DNA of 64,000 nucleotides. Source: Deinococcus deserti VCD115. Lineage in GTDB: Bacteria > Deinococcota > Deinococci > Deinococcales > Deinococcaceae. Where the stretch lies: NCBI RefSeq assembly GCF_000020685.1, contig NC_012526.1:1776001-1840000 (forward strand), in the 5' to 3' direction. The position numbers and the translations under genes were made by a program. A model generated the notes under the pieces. That model saw only the letters and a list, made by a program, of their open reading frames with translations, was not told where the DNA came from and did not search any database. This document shows, piece after piece, positions 20,245-28,827 of the stretch; positions within the stretch are counted from its first letter, which is position 1, and each line of letters starts with the position of its first letter.

Positions 20245-22551
20245 TCACGCACTGGCTCCGTTGCGCGCGCGCCCACCGTTACGGCTCTTGCCCGCCCGCA
20301 CCAGATCCGTGACACCGTCAACCCGCAACAGGGCGGCGCGCAGACGTTCCAGGTCTGAGTTGCCCGCCATGGCCAGCCGCAAATGGATGGTCGCGGTATT
20401 GTCTGCGGATACCCCGGCCTCCAGCTTCATCGGGCTGCGTTTCTCGGCCGCCAGCACACTCAGCACATCGGCCAGCAGACCGCTGCGGTCCTGCGCGATG
20501 ACGTCCAGGTCCATGATGATGTTGCCCGGCGTTCCGCTGTTCCATGACGCCGCCACACAACGCTCGGGTTCGTCCTTGAGCAGCCGGATCATGTTAGGGC
20601 AGTCGATACGGTGCACGCTGACCCCACGCCCGCGTGTCAGGTAGCCCATGATCTGATCGCCGCGGATGGGATTGCAGCACTGGCTGAGCTTGGTGTTGGT
20701 GGTAAAGCCCTCCACATACACTCCACCCGGCTCCGGGGGGCGCGGCACCGGAGCTCGCCGGCCCGGAGGCACAGAGGACTGCTCCTGCGCCAGGCTGGGA
20801 GACAGGACGCGGGCCACGGCACTGGGCGTGGTTTTGGCCGCGTGCAGCGCCAGATACAGGTCGTCGGGATTGCGCGTACCCACCAGCTTGTGGGTGGCAT
20901 CTTCCAGCAGTTTGGTACGCATCAGCTGGCGAACCGGCAGCTGCCGCTTGCGCAGGTACCGCTCCAGCAGATCGTGACCGCGCTTCAGGGCATCCTCGCG
21001 CTCCTGAGTCCGGAAATGGTGACGGATCTTGGCCCTCGCCGAGCGGGTGACGGCAAAGTTCAGCCAGTCCTTGCTGGGCTTGCCGTTCTTGCTGGTCACG
21101 ATCTCGACCATGTCACCGTTTTTCAGGTGGTGCGAAAGCGGCACGATGCTGCCGTTGACGCGCGACCCGACAGTGGTTTCCCCGATGCGGGTGTGGATGT
21201 GGTACGCGAAGTCGATGCTGGTACTGCCGGCAGGCAGGCTGATGGCCAGACCCTTGGGCGTAAAGACCCGCACACGCTGCGACAGGATGTCGGACTTTAC
21301 GGCGTCCATGTAATCCGACGCATCGTTGATCTCGTTTTGCAGTTCCTTGAGCTGCGAGATCCAGTTCTCGCGGTCGCGGGCGGCCAGCTGCGCGCCCTGC
21401 TTGTACATCCAGTGGGCGGCCACCCCATACTCGGCGACCTCATGCATGCGCCGCGACCGGATCTGCACCTCGATCGGCTGCCCGCTCTGACTGATCACGG
21501 TGGTGTGCAGGCTCTGGTACCCGTTGGGTTTGGGCACTGCGATGTAGTCCTTGAAGCGCCCCGGCAAGGGGGTCCACATGCTGTGCACGATGCTGACCGT
21601 GTGATAGCAGATGCGCTTCTCACGGGTCTCTTCGGCCCGCTCACGGCGCTTCTCGTCGGTGCCGGGCGGCACGATCAGATCCTTGGGCGTCAGGATGACG
21701 CGGATGGCCAGCAGGTCGAAAATCTGCTCCAGCGCCTTGCCCTCGCGTTTCATCTTGGTATGGATGCTCCACAGGTGCTTGCTGCGTCCCGCAATGTCGA
21801 TCTCGCCGACCCACTCGGGCAACTCCAGGTCATCTTCCAGGGCTTCACGCAGCTGCTTGACTGCACCCTGGATCAGCGCGTCGCGCTCCTCCTGACGGGT
21901 GCGCAGCCGGGACTGCAGGTAGGCGTAGTCGTCGGGCTGCAGGTACTGAAAGCTCAGGTCCTCCAGTTCCCACTTGATCTTCCCGATGCCCAGCCGGTGG
22001 GCCAGCGGCGCGAAGATCTCCATGGTTTCCCGCGCAATACGCTGCTGCTTTTCGGGCTTCATGGAACCCAGGGTCCGCATGTTGTGCAGCCGGTCCGCCA
22101 GCTTGACCACGATGATGCGGATATCGGCCGTCATGGCAATCAGCATCTGGCGCAGGTTCTCGGCCTGCATGTCGCGCCCGGTGTGGGCCACTTCAGCCTG
22201 CTGACTGCCCTGCTTGGACAGCTTGCTGACCTTGGTCTCCCCTTCCACGATGCGGCGAACGTCGGGGCCGAACAGCTCCTCGATGCTCTCGAAGGTCACG
22301 CCCTCGACGTCCTCCACGGTGTCATGCAGCAGCCCGGCCATGACGCTTTCGGTGTCCATGCCTAGCCTGGCCAGAATGACCGCAACCGCGACCGGGTGGG
22401 TGATATAGGGCTCCCCACTCTTGCGGTTGACACCCTCGTGGGCATCACGGGCGAATTCGTAGGCCAGTTCTATACGGTCGCGGTCGGACTGCAGGCGCCC
22501 CCCGACCAGCGCCCTGAGTTCGTTCATTCCATGATCCGACGCTTCCGGCAC
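20245..22551 (-). CDS. rel: bifunctional (p)ppGpp synthetase/hydrolase Rel (RelA/SpoT)
   Basis: Makes and degrades (p)ppGpp in the stringent response. The 768-residue protein has an N-terminal HD hydrolase domain (YITHPVAVAVILARL, LLHDTVEDVEG with HD at about 76-77), a synthetase domain (SIHTKMKREGKALEQIFDLL, YHTVSIVHSMW, PKPNGYQSLHTTV), a TGS domain (RVFTPKGLAISLPAGSTSID), a zinc-finger/helical region with CCNPIRGD and a C-terminal ACT domain. The HD motif is intact, so hydrolase activity is expected. I chose GTG 22551, with a TATTCT box 7 nt upstream, over ATG 22527 and over the longer frame to 22767. Confidence 0.95.
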   Translation of the reverse strand: MPEASDHGMNELRALVGGRLQSDRDRIELAYEFARDAHEGVNRKSGEPYITHPVAVAVILARLGMDTESVMAGLLHDTVEDVEGVTFESIEELFGPDVRRIVEGETKVSKLSKQGSQQAEVAHTGRDMQAENLRQMLIAMTADIRIIVVKLADRLHNMRTLGSMKPEKQQRIARETMEIFAPLAHRLGIGKIKWELEDLSFQYLQPDDYAYLQSRLRTRQEERDALIQGAVKQLREALEDDLELPEWVGEIDIAGRSKHLWSIHTKMKREGKALEQIFDLLAIRVILTPKDLIVPPGTDEKRRERAEETREKRICYHTVSIVHSMWTPLPGRFKDYIAVPKPNGYQSLHTTVISQSGQPIEVQIRSRRMHEVAEYGVAAHWMYKQGAQLAARDRENWISQLKELQNEINDASDYMDAVKSDILSQRVRVFTPKGLAISLPAGSTSIDFAYHIHTRIGETTVGSRVNGSIVPLSHHLKNGDMVEIVTSKNGKPSKDWLNFAVTRSARAKIRHHFRTQEREDALKRGHDLLERYLRKRQLPVRQLMRTKLLEDATHKLVGTRNPDDLYLALHAAKTTPSAVARVLSPSLAQEQSSVPPGRRAPVPRPPEPGGVYVEGFTTNTKLSQCCNPIRGDQIMGYLTRGRGVSVHRIDCPNMIRLLKDEPERCVAASWNSGTPGNIIMDLDVIAQDRSGLLADVLSVLAAEKRSPMKLEAGVSADNTATIHLRLAMAGNSDLERLRAALLRVDGVTDLVRAGKSRNGGRARNGASA

Positions 22552-22558
22552 GACCGCA

Positions 22559-22564
22559 AGAATA
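22559..22564 (-). promoter_or_regulatory. leaderless -10 box for rel
   Basis: TATTCT on the minus strand ends 7 nt before the in-frame GTG at 22551. Confidence 0.6.
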
Positions 22565-22639
22565 GCGCCTGCCTTCCATGTCACACCGTGGCCGTCTGCG
22601 CTACTTGGGGGTATGGTGCACCCTCTGGCATGACAGTCC

Positions 22640-22667
22640 AAGAAAACGCCCACCCCAGGGGGTGGAC
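22640..22667 (-). terminator. terminator of the 34-codon gene
   Basis: On the minus strand CCACCCC and GGGGTGG (22665-22650) form a short GC-rich stem followed by GCGTTTTCTT. It lies about 30 nt after the small gene's stop and upstream of the rel promoter. Confidence 0.6.
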
Positions 22668-22696
22668 GGAAGGTGAGTGGGTTGAAGTGGGGCCCG

Positions 22697-22801
22697 TTAG
22701 CGCCTTTGACGCACGCGGACAGGCACCGGTTGAGGCTGTGGCTGCGACGCGCCCTTGAGCACCTCACGGAGCCATTCGATAAATTCTCCGAGGCCCTTCA
22801 T
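22697..22801 (-). CDS. 34-residue small protein with own promoter and terminator
   Basis: Open frame of 34 codons starting MKGLGEFIEWLREVLKG, then Gln/Pro-rich and ending in basic VRVRQRR. The first 17 residues can form an amphipathic helix (hydrophobic L, F, I, W, L, V, L on one side). A TAAACT -10 box (22813-22808) ends 6 nt before the ATG, and a GC-rich hairpin with a T tract follows the stop. I do not recognise the protein. It is divergent in frame from rel and is not part of its N-terminus. Could be a membrane-binding peptide; that is inference. Confidence 0.62.
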   Translation of the reverse strand: MKGLGEFIEWLREVLKGASQPQPQPVPVRVRQRR

Positions 22802-22807
22802 GGACTT

Positions 22808-22813
22808 AGTTTA
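22808..22813 (-). promoter_or_regulatory. leaderless -10 box for the 34-codon gene
   Basis: TAAACT lies 6 nt before the ATG at 22801 on the minus strand. Confidence 0.6.
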
Positions 22814-22875
22814 ACGTCCAAAGTCTGACGGATATGGCACGCGGCTGACCATATGTTTACCCTCAAGGGAGGGGC

Positions 22876-23607
22876 TCACAAAGCCAGATACGCCTCGCGC
22901 ACACTTGGATCAGCCAGCAGGGCAGCGCTGGTTCCCTGATTCACCACCTGGCCGTTTTCAAGCACGTAGGCACGGCTGGCCAGTTTCAGGCTCAGACCCA
23001 CATTCTGCTCCACCAGCAGTACGCTCACGCCCTCAGCATTGACAGCTTTGAGGGCACCAAACACGGTCTGGGTCATCAGCGGGGACAGACCCAGGCTGGG
23101 CTCGTCCACCACCAGCACACTGGGCTTGGCCATCAGCGCGCGCCCGACCGCGACCATCTGCTGCTCGCCGCCCGACAGGGTGCCGGCCAGCTGACCAGCA
23201 CGCTCGCGCAGACGCGGGAACAGGGTGTAAACCCGCTCTAACGTCTCGGCCTGCGCGGTACGGGCCTCAGGACGCATGGCCGCGCCGAGCTCCAGGTTCT
23301 CGCGCACCGTCATCAGGGCAAACAGTTCACGTCCTTCCGGCACGTGGGCCAGGCCCATCCCCACGATCTGCGAGGGCGTGGCGCGCGTGATGTCCTGTCC
23401 TCCCAGCCCAATGCGCCCGCCGGACGGCCGGAGCACGCCGCTGACAGCGCGCAGTGTGCTGGTCTTGCCTGCACCGTTGGCCCCGATCATGGCCACGAAC
23501 TCGCCCGGACCGACCCGGACGCTGACGTCCCACAACACCTGCACCTTGCCGTAGCCTGCCGCAAGATTCTCGATGACCAGTTCCTGGCCCTGCGTGTGTG
23601 GTGTCAT
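22876..23607 (-). CDS. livF: branched-chain amino acid ABC transporter ATP-binding protein LivF
   Basis: Cytoplasmic ATPase of the liv importer, 243 residues. Walker A GANGAGKTSTL, LSGGEQQMVAVGRAL signature, Walker B VLVVDEPSLGLSP, and the LivF-type ending EAYLAL. Last gene of the livK-H-M-G-F set. It is separated from livG by 115 nt, the longest gap among the transporter's permease/ATPase genes; AGGGG ribosome site 8 nt before ATG. Confidence 0.95.
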   Translation of the reverse strand: MTPHTQGQELVIENLAAGYGKVQVLWDVSVRVGPGEFVAMIGANGAGKTSTLRAVSGVLRPSGGRIGLGGQDITRATPSQIVGMGLAHVPEGRELFALMTVRENLELGAAMRPEARTAQAETLERVYTLFPRLRERAGQLAGTLSGGEQQMVAVGRALMAKPSVLVVDEPSLGLSPLMTQTVFGALKAVNAEGVSVLLVEQNVGLSLKLASRAYVLENGQVVNQGTSAALLADPSVREAYLAL

Positions 23608-23722
23608 CAGGCTGCCCCTTCATTCCAGATCGTCCCGAACCTTAGGGGCCACCCTTGCGTAGCTAGCCCAGGGCCATACCCAGTCACCCCGCCAGGAAAA
23701 AACAATGGCTGATGTTCGCGCA

Positions 23723-24499
23723 TCATGCGTGCAACTCCGTCTCGGTGCCCAGGTAAGCGCTGACCACCTGGGGGTTGGCGGTGACCTCGCGGTAGGTGCC
23801 CTCAGCGATCACCTGTCCCTGGTCCATGACCACCACGCGGTCGGCCAGATCCCGCACAACCGGCATGATGTGTTCGATAAACAGCACGCTGACTCCACTT
23901 TCCTGCACGCTGCGTACCAGCGCGACTGCTTCCTGGGCCTCGGCGGGGCGCAGTCCGGCCATTACCTCGTCCAATAGCAGCACCTGCGGCTGGGTGGCCA
24001 GTGCACGCGCCACTTCCAGACGCTTGTCCTGCAGCAGGGTCAGTTCATGGGCCGCCTTGTCGGCGTGGGCGGCCAGTCCCGTGCGTTCCAGCAGATCGTA
24101 GGCACGCTCCCGGGCCTGAGGCAGGTTCATGCCGCGCTTGCCGAACAGCGCGCCCACGGTCACGTTTTCATGCACGGTCATTTCCGGAAAAGGACGCACG
24201 ATCTGAAAGGCGCGGCCCAGCCCGGCGTGACAGCGCGCTTCCATGGCGTGCCCGGTGACGTCGTTGCCCAGCAGCCACAGCTGCCCACTGGTAGGCCGGT
24301 AGACCCCTGAGAGCAGGTTGAGCAGCGTGGTTTTCCCGGCGCCGTTCGGACCGATCACGGCGAGGATCTCACCGGCGTACTGGGTGAACGACACGTTCTG
24401 CACAGCCAGCAGGCCGCCGAAGCGTTTGCTCAGGCCCTGGGCGCGCAACACGACGTTGCCCTGGTCCGGTGTGGTGCGAGCAGGCATGACGGCGGTCAC
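23723..24499 (-). CDS. livG: branched-chain amino acid ABC transporter ATP-binding protein LivG
   Basis: Second ATPase of the importer, 258 residues: LSKRFGGLLAVQNVSF, Walker [33 protein letters not shown] signature region, Walker B VLLLDEVMAGLRPAE, and a VSAYLGTE tail that is characteristic of LivG. The signature is LTLLQDKRLEVA, as in LivG proteins where the LSGGQ is replaced. Its ATG overlaps the livM stop by 4 nt. Confidence 0.95.
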   Translation of the reverse strand: MTAVMPARTTPDQGNVVLRAQGLSKRFGGLLAVQNVSFTQYAGEILAVIGPNGAGKTTLLNLLSGVYRPTSGQLWLLGNDVTGHAMEARCHAGLGRAFQIVRPFPEMTVHENVTVGALFGKRGMNLPQARERAYDLLERTGLAAHADKAAHELTLLQDKRLEVARALATQPQVLLLDEVMAGLRPAEAQEAVALVRSVQESGVSVLFIEHIMPVVRDLADRVVVMDQGQVIAEGTYREVTANPQVVSAYLGTETELHA

Positions 24500-25518
24500 A
24501 GGTCACCTCCATGTTTGCCACGGCGGAGCAGGCCCATCAGGCCGCGCGGCAGCCACAGAATGCTGAGCATCAGCACCAGGCCGTACACGACCAAGTAGCC
24601 GTTCTTGACATTGTTGTGCAGGATTTCCTCGGCCACGCGCAGCACGGTAGCGCCCAGCACCGGGCCCAGCGTGGTGTACAGCCCACCGAAGATGCTGGTC
24701 GTCAGCGGCGCGATCGAGTTGGCTAGACTGAAGGTCTCCAGCGGGTTGATAAAGAAGGTCTTACCGGCGTACAGCACACCCGCCAGCGCGGCCAGCACAC
24801 TGGAGATGAAAAAGGCTGCGAGCTTGTAGCGCACGATCGACACGCCCAGCACCCGGGCGGTTTCCTCACCCTGACGGATGGCCGCAAAAGCGTGGTGCAG
24901 GCGGGTCAGGCGCACGGCCAGGCTGACGCCCACAGTGAGCAGCAACAGCGAAAGCGCCAGCAGGTACTGACCACGTGAGTTGCCTCCAAGCAGAGCGGGC
25001 ACCAGCATGCCGTTGGCACCACCGGCCACGCTTTCCGGGAGGTTCTGGATCACGGTCCGAATTACTTCGGTGAAAGCCAGCGTGGCAATCGCGAAATACA
25101 TGCCGCTCAGGCGCATGGTTACGGCGCCCAGCACCAGACTGAACAGTCCAGCCAGCAGCGCGGCCAGCGGCATGGCGGCCAGCCAGGGCAGGCCTGTCTT
25201 GAGCAGCAGGGCGTAGGTGTAAGCGCCCAGCCCGTAAAAGGCGGCGTGAGCAAGACTCACCTGCCCGCTGCGCGCCAGGATGTCCCACGACAGCGCCATG
25301 ATGCCGGCCACCAGCGTGAAAAAGCCGATCTGAAGCAGGAATTCTCGTTTGTCACCCAGCGGCAGGAAGGGGAAAATCAGGGCCAGCGCAAAGAACGCGG
25401 CCAGCGGCCACAGCTTGAACAGGGTGAAATCGGGGCGGCGGGTCATGGTCCGGCCCAGTACACCTTTCTCGGCAACGTCCGCGAGAACCGAGTCTGCGGC
25501 CTTTTGGATCTGGCTCAT
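24496..25518 (-). CDS. livM: branched-chain amino acid ABC transporter permease LivM
   Basis: Inner-membrane permease, 340 residues, about nine membrane segments. Landmarks: LSWDILARSGQVSLAHAAFY, FYGLGAYTYALL, RLHHAFAAIRQGEETARVLG (the EAA-like loop contacting the ATPase) and AGVLYAGKTFFINP. I chose ATG 25518, preceded by GGAGGCCAG and overlapping the livH stop by ATGA; an in-frame extension to 25653 lies inside livH. Confidence 0.94.
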   Translation of the reverse strand: MSQIQKAADSVLADVAEKGVLGRTMTRRPDFTLFKLWPLAAFFALALIFPFLPLGDKREFLLQIGFFTLVAGIMALSWDILARSGQVSLAHAAFYGLGAYTYALLLKTGLPWLAAMPLAALLAGLFSLVLGAVTMRLSGMYFAIATLAFTEVIRTVIQNLPESVAGGANGMLVPALLGGNSRGQYLLALSLLLLTVGVSLAVRLTRLHHAFAAIRQGEETARVLGVSIVRYKLAAFFISSVLAALAGVLYAGKTFFINPLETFSLANSIAPLTTSIFGGLYTTLGPVLGATVLRVAEEILHNNVKNGYLVVYGLVLMLSILWLPRGLMGLLRRGKHGGDL

Positions 25519-26375
25519 CTGGCCTCCCGGTAGGAACGCCAGACCAGCGTTCCGAAGATCATCAGGAAGAACACGGCGTCGCTCCAGCCGCCGCCGCCCG
25601 GCACGTACGTCTGCACCAGCGCTTCGGAGACGCCTAGGATGACCGACGCCCACAGCACGCCGGTCAGGTTGCCCAGACCTGCCATCACGATGATCGCAAA
25701 GGCCTTCAGGGCAAACACCAGTCCCACCGTCGGACTGGCAAACAGCAGCACACTCACGAGGACGCCGGCAATGGCAGCCAGCCCGCAGGAGACTCCAAAC
25801 GCCAGCAGGTACACCTTGTCCACATCGACACCGATCAGCTGGGCGCCGCGGCGGTTCTGGGCCACGGCGCGCATCTGGCGGCCCAGCGTGGTGCGGTAGA
25901 GCACGAAGTACAGCGCCGCCAGAATGACCACAGCAAAGCCGAAGGCAATTGCCTTGGGCCCGCCCACGCTGAGTTCGCCGAAATTCAGGCTGGCGGCCTG
26001 ATAGGGCGTGCTGACGGTGCGGGTATTGCCGCCCAGCAACATCAGCGCCAGGTTCTGCAGCAGGATGCCCAGGCCGAAGGTCAGCAGCATCTGGTTGAGC
26101 TCGGGAGCCAGCAGCACGTGGCGGATGCTGACACGGTAGGTCAGCGCGCCGATGGCGAATACCGAAAGCGCCACCAGCGGCAGCGACAGCAGCGGGTCCA
26201 CGCCCAGAACAGCGCTGGCAGCCCAGGCCAGGAAGGCGCCGATCATCAGGAACTCGCCATGCGCGAAGTTCACGATGCCGACCACGCCCACTGCCAGGGC
26301 AAGGCCGGAGGCCACCAGAGCGTAGATGCCGCTTTGCAGCAGGCCGTTGAGCAGAGTTTGTAAAAAGAGTTCCAT
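25515..26375 (-). CDS. livH: branched-chain amino acid ABC transporter permease LivH
   Basis: Inner-membrane permease, 286 residues, about eight membrane segments. Landmarks: LLNGLLQSGIYALVASGLAL, VGIVNFAHGEFLMIGAF and the ATPase-contacting loop LGRQMRAVAQNRRGAQLIG. ATG 26375 has GGAGGTGAT directly upstream. Coupled to livM by an ATGA overlap. Confidence 0.94.
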   Translation of the reverse strand: MELFLQTLLNGLLQSGIYALVASGLALAVGVVGIVNFAHGEFLMIGAFLAWAASAVLGVDPLLSLPLVALSVFAIGALTYRVSIRHVLLAPELNQMLLTFGLGILLQNLALMLLGGNTRTVSTPYQAASLNFGELSVGGPKAIAFGFAVVILAALYFVLYRTTLGRQMRAVAQNRRGAQLIGVDVDKVYLLAFGVSCGLAAIAGVLVSVLLFASPTVGLVFALKAFAIIVMAGLGNLTGVLWASVILGVSEALVQTYVPGGGGWSDAVFFLMIFGTLVWRSYREAR

Positions 26376-26425
26376 ATCACCTCCGGGGGATTGGAGGCCC
26401 ACCATGACTGTCAGGGCGCAAATAG

Positions 26426-26454
26426 CGGGCCGCCCCTGTGGTTCGGGCGGCCCG
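26426..26454 (-). terminator. intercistronic hairpin between livK and livH
   Basis: CGGGCCGCCC (26426-26435) pairs with GGGCGGCCCG (26445-26454) over a 9-nt loop. There is no T tract after it on the minus strand. It may partly end transcription or protect the livK mRNA 3' end, giving more binding protein than permease. Confidence 0.55.
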
Positions 26455-26488
26455 GTAGAGTCCCGTCAGACGCGGCGGGCGGTAGGGT

Positions 26489-27649
26489 TCAGCGGGCCCA
26501 GACGGTGGTGTTCTTGGCGAACCTCAGTGGGAAGACCGGTGCGCGTGCGTCGCTCAGGTACTGAAAACTCAGCCAGCTGCCGGCCTTGAAGCCCTGGTAC
26601 TGGGTCTTGTTGCTCTTGGTAAAGGTCAGCGGGCCGAAGGGCGTGGGCATGTTGGTCTTGGCCATTTCGGCGGCAACCTTGTCCTTGTCGGTGCTGCCGG
26701 CCTTGTTGATCGCAGCGGCCAGGGTTTTGAGGTTCACGTAGGCCAGCGGCGCAAAGTACTCTTCGGTCACGTTGCCGAACTTCTTGCGGTAGGCGTTGAC
26801 GAAAGCACGGCTCTGCGCGTTGGGGCTGCTGGGCAGCCACAGACTCAGGCCCGCGACGTTGTCAGCCAGCTTGTTCTTCTCGAAGCCCACCGGCCAGCTG
26901 GGCGGCGTGCCGTAGATCAGGCCGACGTTCAGGTTCTGCTGCTTGGCCTCGGTGACCAGCGGCAGGGCGTCAGTGTCGTAGCCGACCCAGTACAGGATGT
27001 CGGGCTTGGCGGCCTTGGCCTTGCTGACCAGCGGCCCGAAGCTGCCGCTGCCGGTCTTGAACTTCTCGGTCATGACGACGTTGAAGCCCGCCTTCTTGAA
27101 GCCTGCGACGGTCGCGTCGATGCCGGCGCTGCCGAATGGTCCGTCCTCGTAGGCGATAGCGATATTCCGGGCCTTCTTGGTAACGCGCAGGTGTTTGAAG
27201 TAATCCAGGATGGCTTCAAAGTTGTAGTAGGACCATGGGTGATAGTGGAAGAAGTACTTGTGGTCTGCGAATGCATCCTCGACCGGCACCGCGGCAGCGC
27301 CGATCCAGGCCATGAAGGTGTTGTACTGCTTGGCTGGGCCGCTGATGGCGATGGACGTGGCGCTGCTGACGCCGCCGGCCATGAAGTCCACCTTCTCCAC
27401 GGTCACCAGTTTGACGAATTCGGGCACAGCCTTGGCCGGAGCGCTGCCGTCGTCTGCGAACTCCAGCTCCAGAGGTTTACCGAGCACGCCACCGGCCCGG
27501 TTAATTTCGTCCAGCGCCAGCAGGTAACCGTTCCTCGCGGCCTGGCCGGTAACGCTACCCGCCCCGCTGAGAGGAAGCAGCACGCCGACCTTCACCGCAC
27601 CAGCTGCGGAAAGCGCCATCAGAACGCCTGTCAATAGCATCTTTTTCAT
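26489..27649 (-). CDS. livK: branched-chain amino acid ABC transporter substrate-binding protein LivK
   Basis: Periplasmic binding protein, 386 residues, first gene of the liv operon. Signal peptide KKMLLTGVLMALSAAGAV, then KVGVLLPLSGAGSVTGQAARNG (ligand loop) and the family's SSATSIAISGPAKQY region. No lipobox. It is only loosely similar to the other binding protein at 5959-7113, so the two may have different ligand preferences. A TAGACT -10 box lies 10 nt before the ATG. Confidence 0.92.
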   Translation of the reverse strand: MKKMLLTGVLMALSAAGAVKVGVLLPLSGAGSVTGQAARNGYLLALDEINRAGGVLGKPLELEFADDGSAPAKAVPEFVKLVTVEKVDFMAGGVSSATSIAISGPAKQYNTFMAWIGAAAVPVEDAFADHKYFFHYHPWSYYNFEAILDYFKHLRVTKKARNIAIAYEDGPFGSAGIDATVAGFKKAGFNVVMTEKFKTGSGSFGPLVSKAKAAKPDILYWVGYDTDALPLVTEAKQQNLNVGLIYGTPPSWPVGFEKNKLADNVAGLSLWLPSSPNAQSRAFVNAYRKKFGNVTEEYFAPLAYVNLKTLAAAINKAGSTDKDKVAAEMAKTNMPTPFGPLTFTKSNKTQYQGFKAGSWLSFQYLSDARAPVFPLRFAKNTTVWAR

Positions 27650-27659
27650 GTACGTTTCG

Positions 27660-27665
27660 AGTCTA
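27660..27665 (-). promoter_or_regulatory. -10 box for the liv operon
   Basis: TAGACT on the minus strand, 10 nt before the livK ATG, giving a leader of only about 3 nt. Confidence 0.5.
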
Positions 27666-27684
27666 GGACGGGGGCATTACAGCG

Positions 27685-27731
27685 GCGTTACACCACAGGT
27701 CACAATTGCGGGTGTGACCGGGCCGTAACGC
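27685..27731. promoter_or_regulatory. double inverted repeat in the livK-metX divergent promoter
   Basis: Outer arms GCGTTAC (27685-27691) and GTAACGC (27725-27731) enclose inner arms GGTCACA (27698-27704) and TGTGACC (27713-27719). The arms are near-concentric. This suits a dimeric repressor or activator acting on livK, metX or both. Confidence 0.5.
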
Positions 27732-27739
27732 AGGCCTCC

Positions 27740-27745
27740 TACGCT
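27740..27745 (+). promoter_or_regulatory. leaderless -10 box for metX
   Basis: TACGCT lies 8 nt before the metX ATG at 27754. Confidence 0.55.
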
Positions 27746-27753
27746 GGGCAGCA

Positions 27754-28827
27754 ATGCAAGACAAGGGGTTAAGGTCAGGAGAGGGACCGCCTGGCGTGTT
27801 CGAGCTGAACACCGAGGCGCTCCTGGGTGGTGTGCGCGTGCCGGTGCGGCTGGGCGCGCAGTCATGGGGCACACTCAATGCCGCGCGGGACAATGCCGTG
27901 CTGGTCTGCCACTACTACACCGGCACCATGCGGGCCGCAGGACGCAACCCGGACGGCACACCAGCCTGGTGGGACGCACTGATCGGCCCGGGACGGGCGA
28001 TCGACACCAAGCGGTTTTTCGTGGTGTGTATGAACACCCTGTCCAATGCCCAGTACCTGGACAGCGGTGTCATTACCACCGGCCCGGAGACTGTGCACCC
28101 GGACGGACAGCCCTGGGGTCCGCGCTTTCCGGCCTGGGGCTTCGGCGACCTGCATGCCCTGCAGCTGGCACTGATGCATCAGCTACAGGTGCCGCGCTGG
28201 CACGCTGTGGTCGGTCCCAGCCTGGGCGGCACTCAGGCGCTGCACTGGGCGGCGCGCACGCCGGAGCTTGCGCCGCGGGTGGCGGCTGTGACAACCAGCC
28301 CCAAGGCCGGCCCCGTCCTGCGAGACGCTTTCGAGCCGATGCTGCGTGACGCAGCGGCCAGCGGTGGCGTCGAGGCGGCGCTGCGCCTGATTTCTTTTTT
28401 TGGCCTGGGTTCAGACGGCCTGGAGCGCCAGTTCCGGGAAGCGAACTTCCGCACCTATCTGCGTACCCGCATAGGCACCTGCAGTCTCAGCCACGTCCTT
28501 GACCTGGGACGCCTGGTGGCCACGCACGACTTGGAACAGGTCGCACCGACGCCGCAGCTGTTCGAGCGCTGGCGCGAGACCGGACTGCAACTGCTGAGTG
28601 TCAATGTCACGGTAGACCAGTTTTTCCCAGTGGCAGAAATGCGCCGCTTCGCCCTGGCCTCCCAGGCGGCGGGCGTAGCGCACACCCATGTGGAATTCGA
28701 CTCGCCCTACGGACACCTGGGCTGTCTGCAGGACATTCCACGGTACGCTCACCATCTGCAGGCTCTGCTGGACTCCCCTTCGCCGGATCTCGCCGTGCGC
28801 CTTGCGCAGAAGAACGCCCATGCCTGA
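27754..28827 (+). CDS. metX: homoserine O-acyltransferase MetX
   Basis: Alpha/beta-hydrolase-fold enzyme that activates homoserine for methionine synthesis. The 357-residue product has LGAQSWGTLNAARDNAVLVCH, RFFVVCMNTL, the nucleophile elbow VVGPSLGGTQALHW and the C-terminal acid/His region VTVDQFFPVAEMR with SPYGHLGCL. Whether it uses acetyl-CoA or succinyl-CoA cannot be decided by eye. It overlaps the next gene by 8 nt. Confidence 0.92.
   Translation: MQDKGLRSGEGPPGVFELNTEALLGGVRVPVRLGAQSWGTLNAARDNAVLVCHYYTGTMRAAGRNPDGTPAWWDALIGPGRAIDTKRFFVVCMNTLSNAQYLDSGVITTGPETVHPDGQPWGPRFPAWGFGDLHALQLALMHQLQVPRWHAVVGPSLGGTQALHWAARTPELAPRVAAVTTSPKAGPVLRDAFEPMLRDAAASGGVEAALRLISFFGLGSDGLERQFREANFRTYLRTRIGTCSLSHVLDLGRLVATHDLEQVAPTPQLFERWRETGLQLLSVNVTVDQFFPVAEMRRFALASQAAGVAHTHVEFDSPYGHLGCLQDIPRYAHHLQALLDSPSPDLAVRLAQKNAHA

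Noticed and set aside
20611..22365. 584-codon open frame on the plus strand
   Set aside because: Antisense to rel; low-complexity composition and no domain motif.
22552..22767. 72-residue extension of Rel
   Set aside because: Basic, cysteine-rich and unlike Rel proteins; the leaderless box at 22559-22564 places the start at 22551, and the region holds the small gene's 3' part and terminator.
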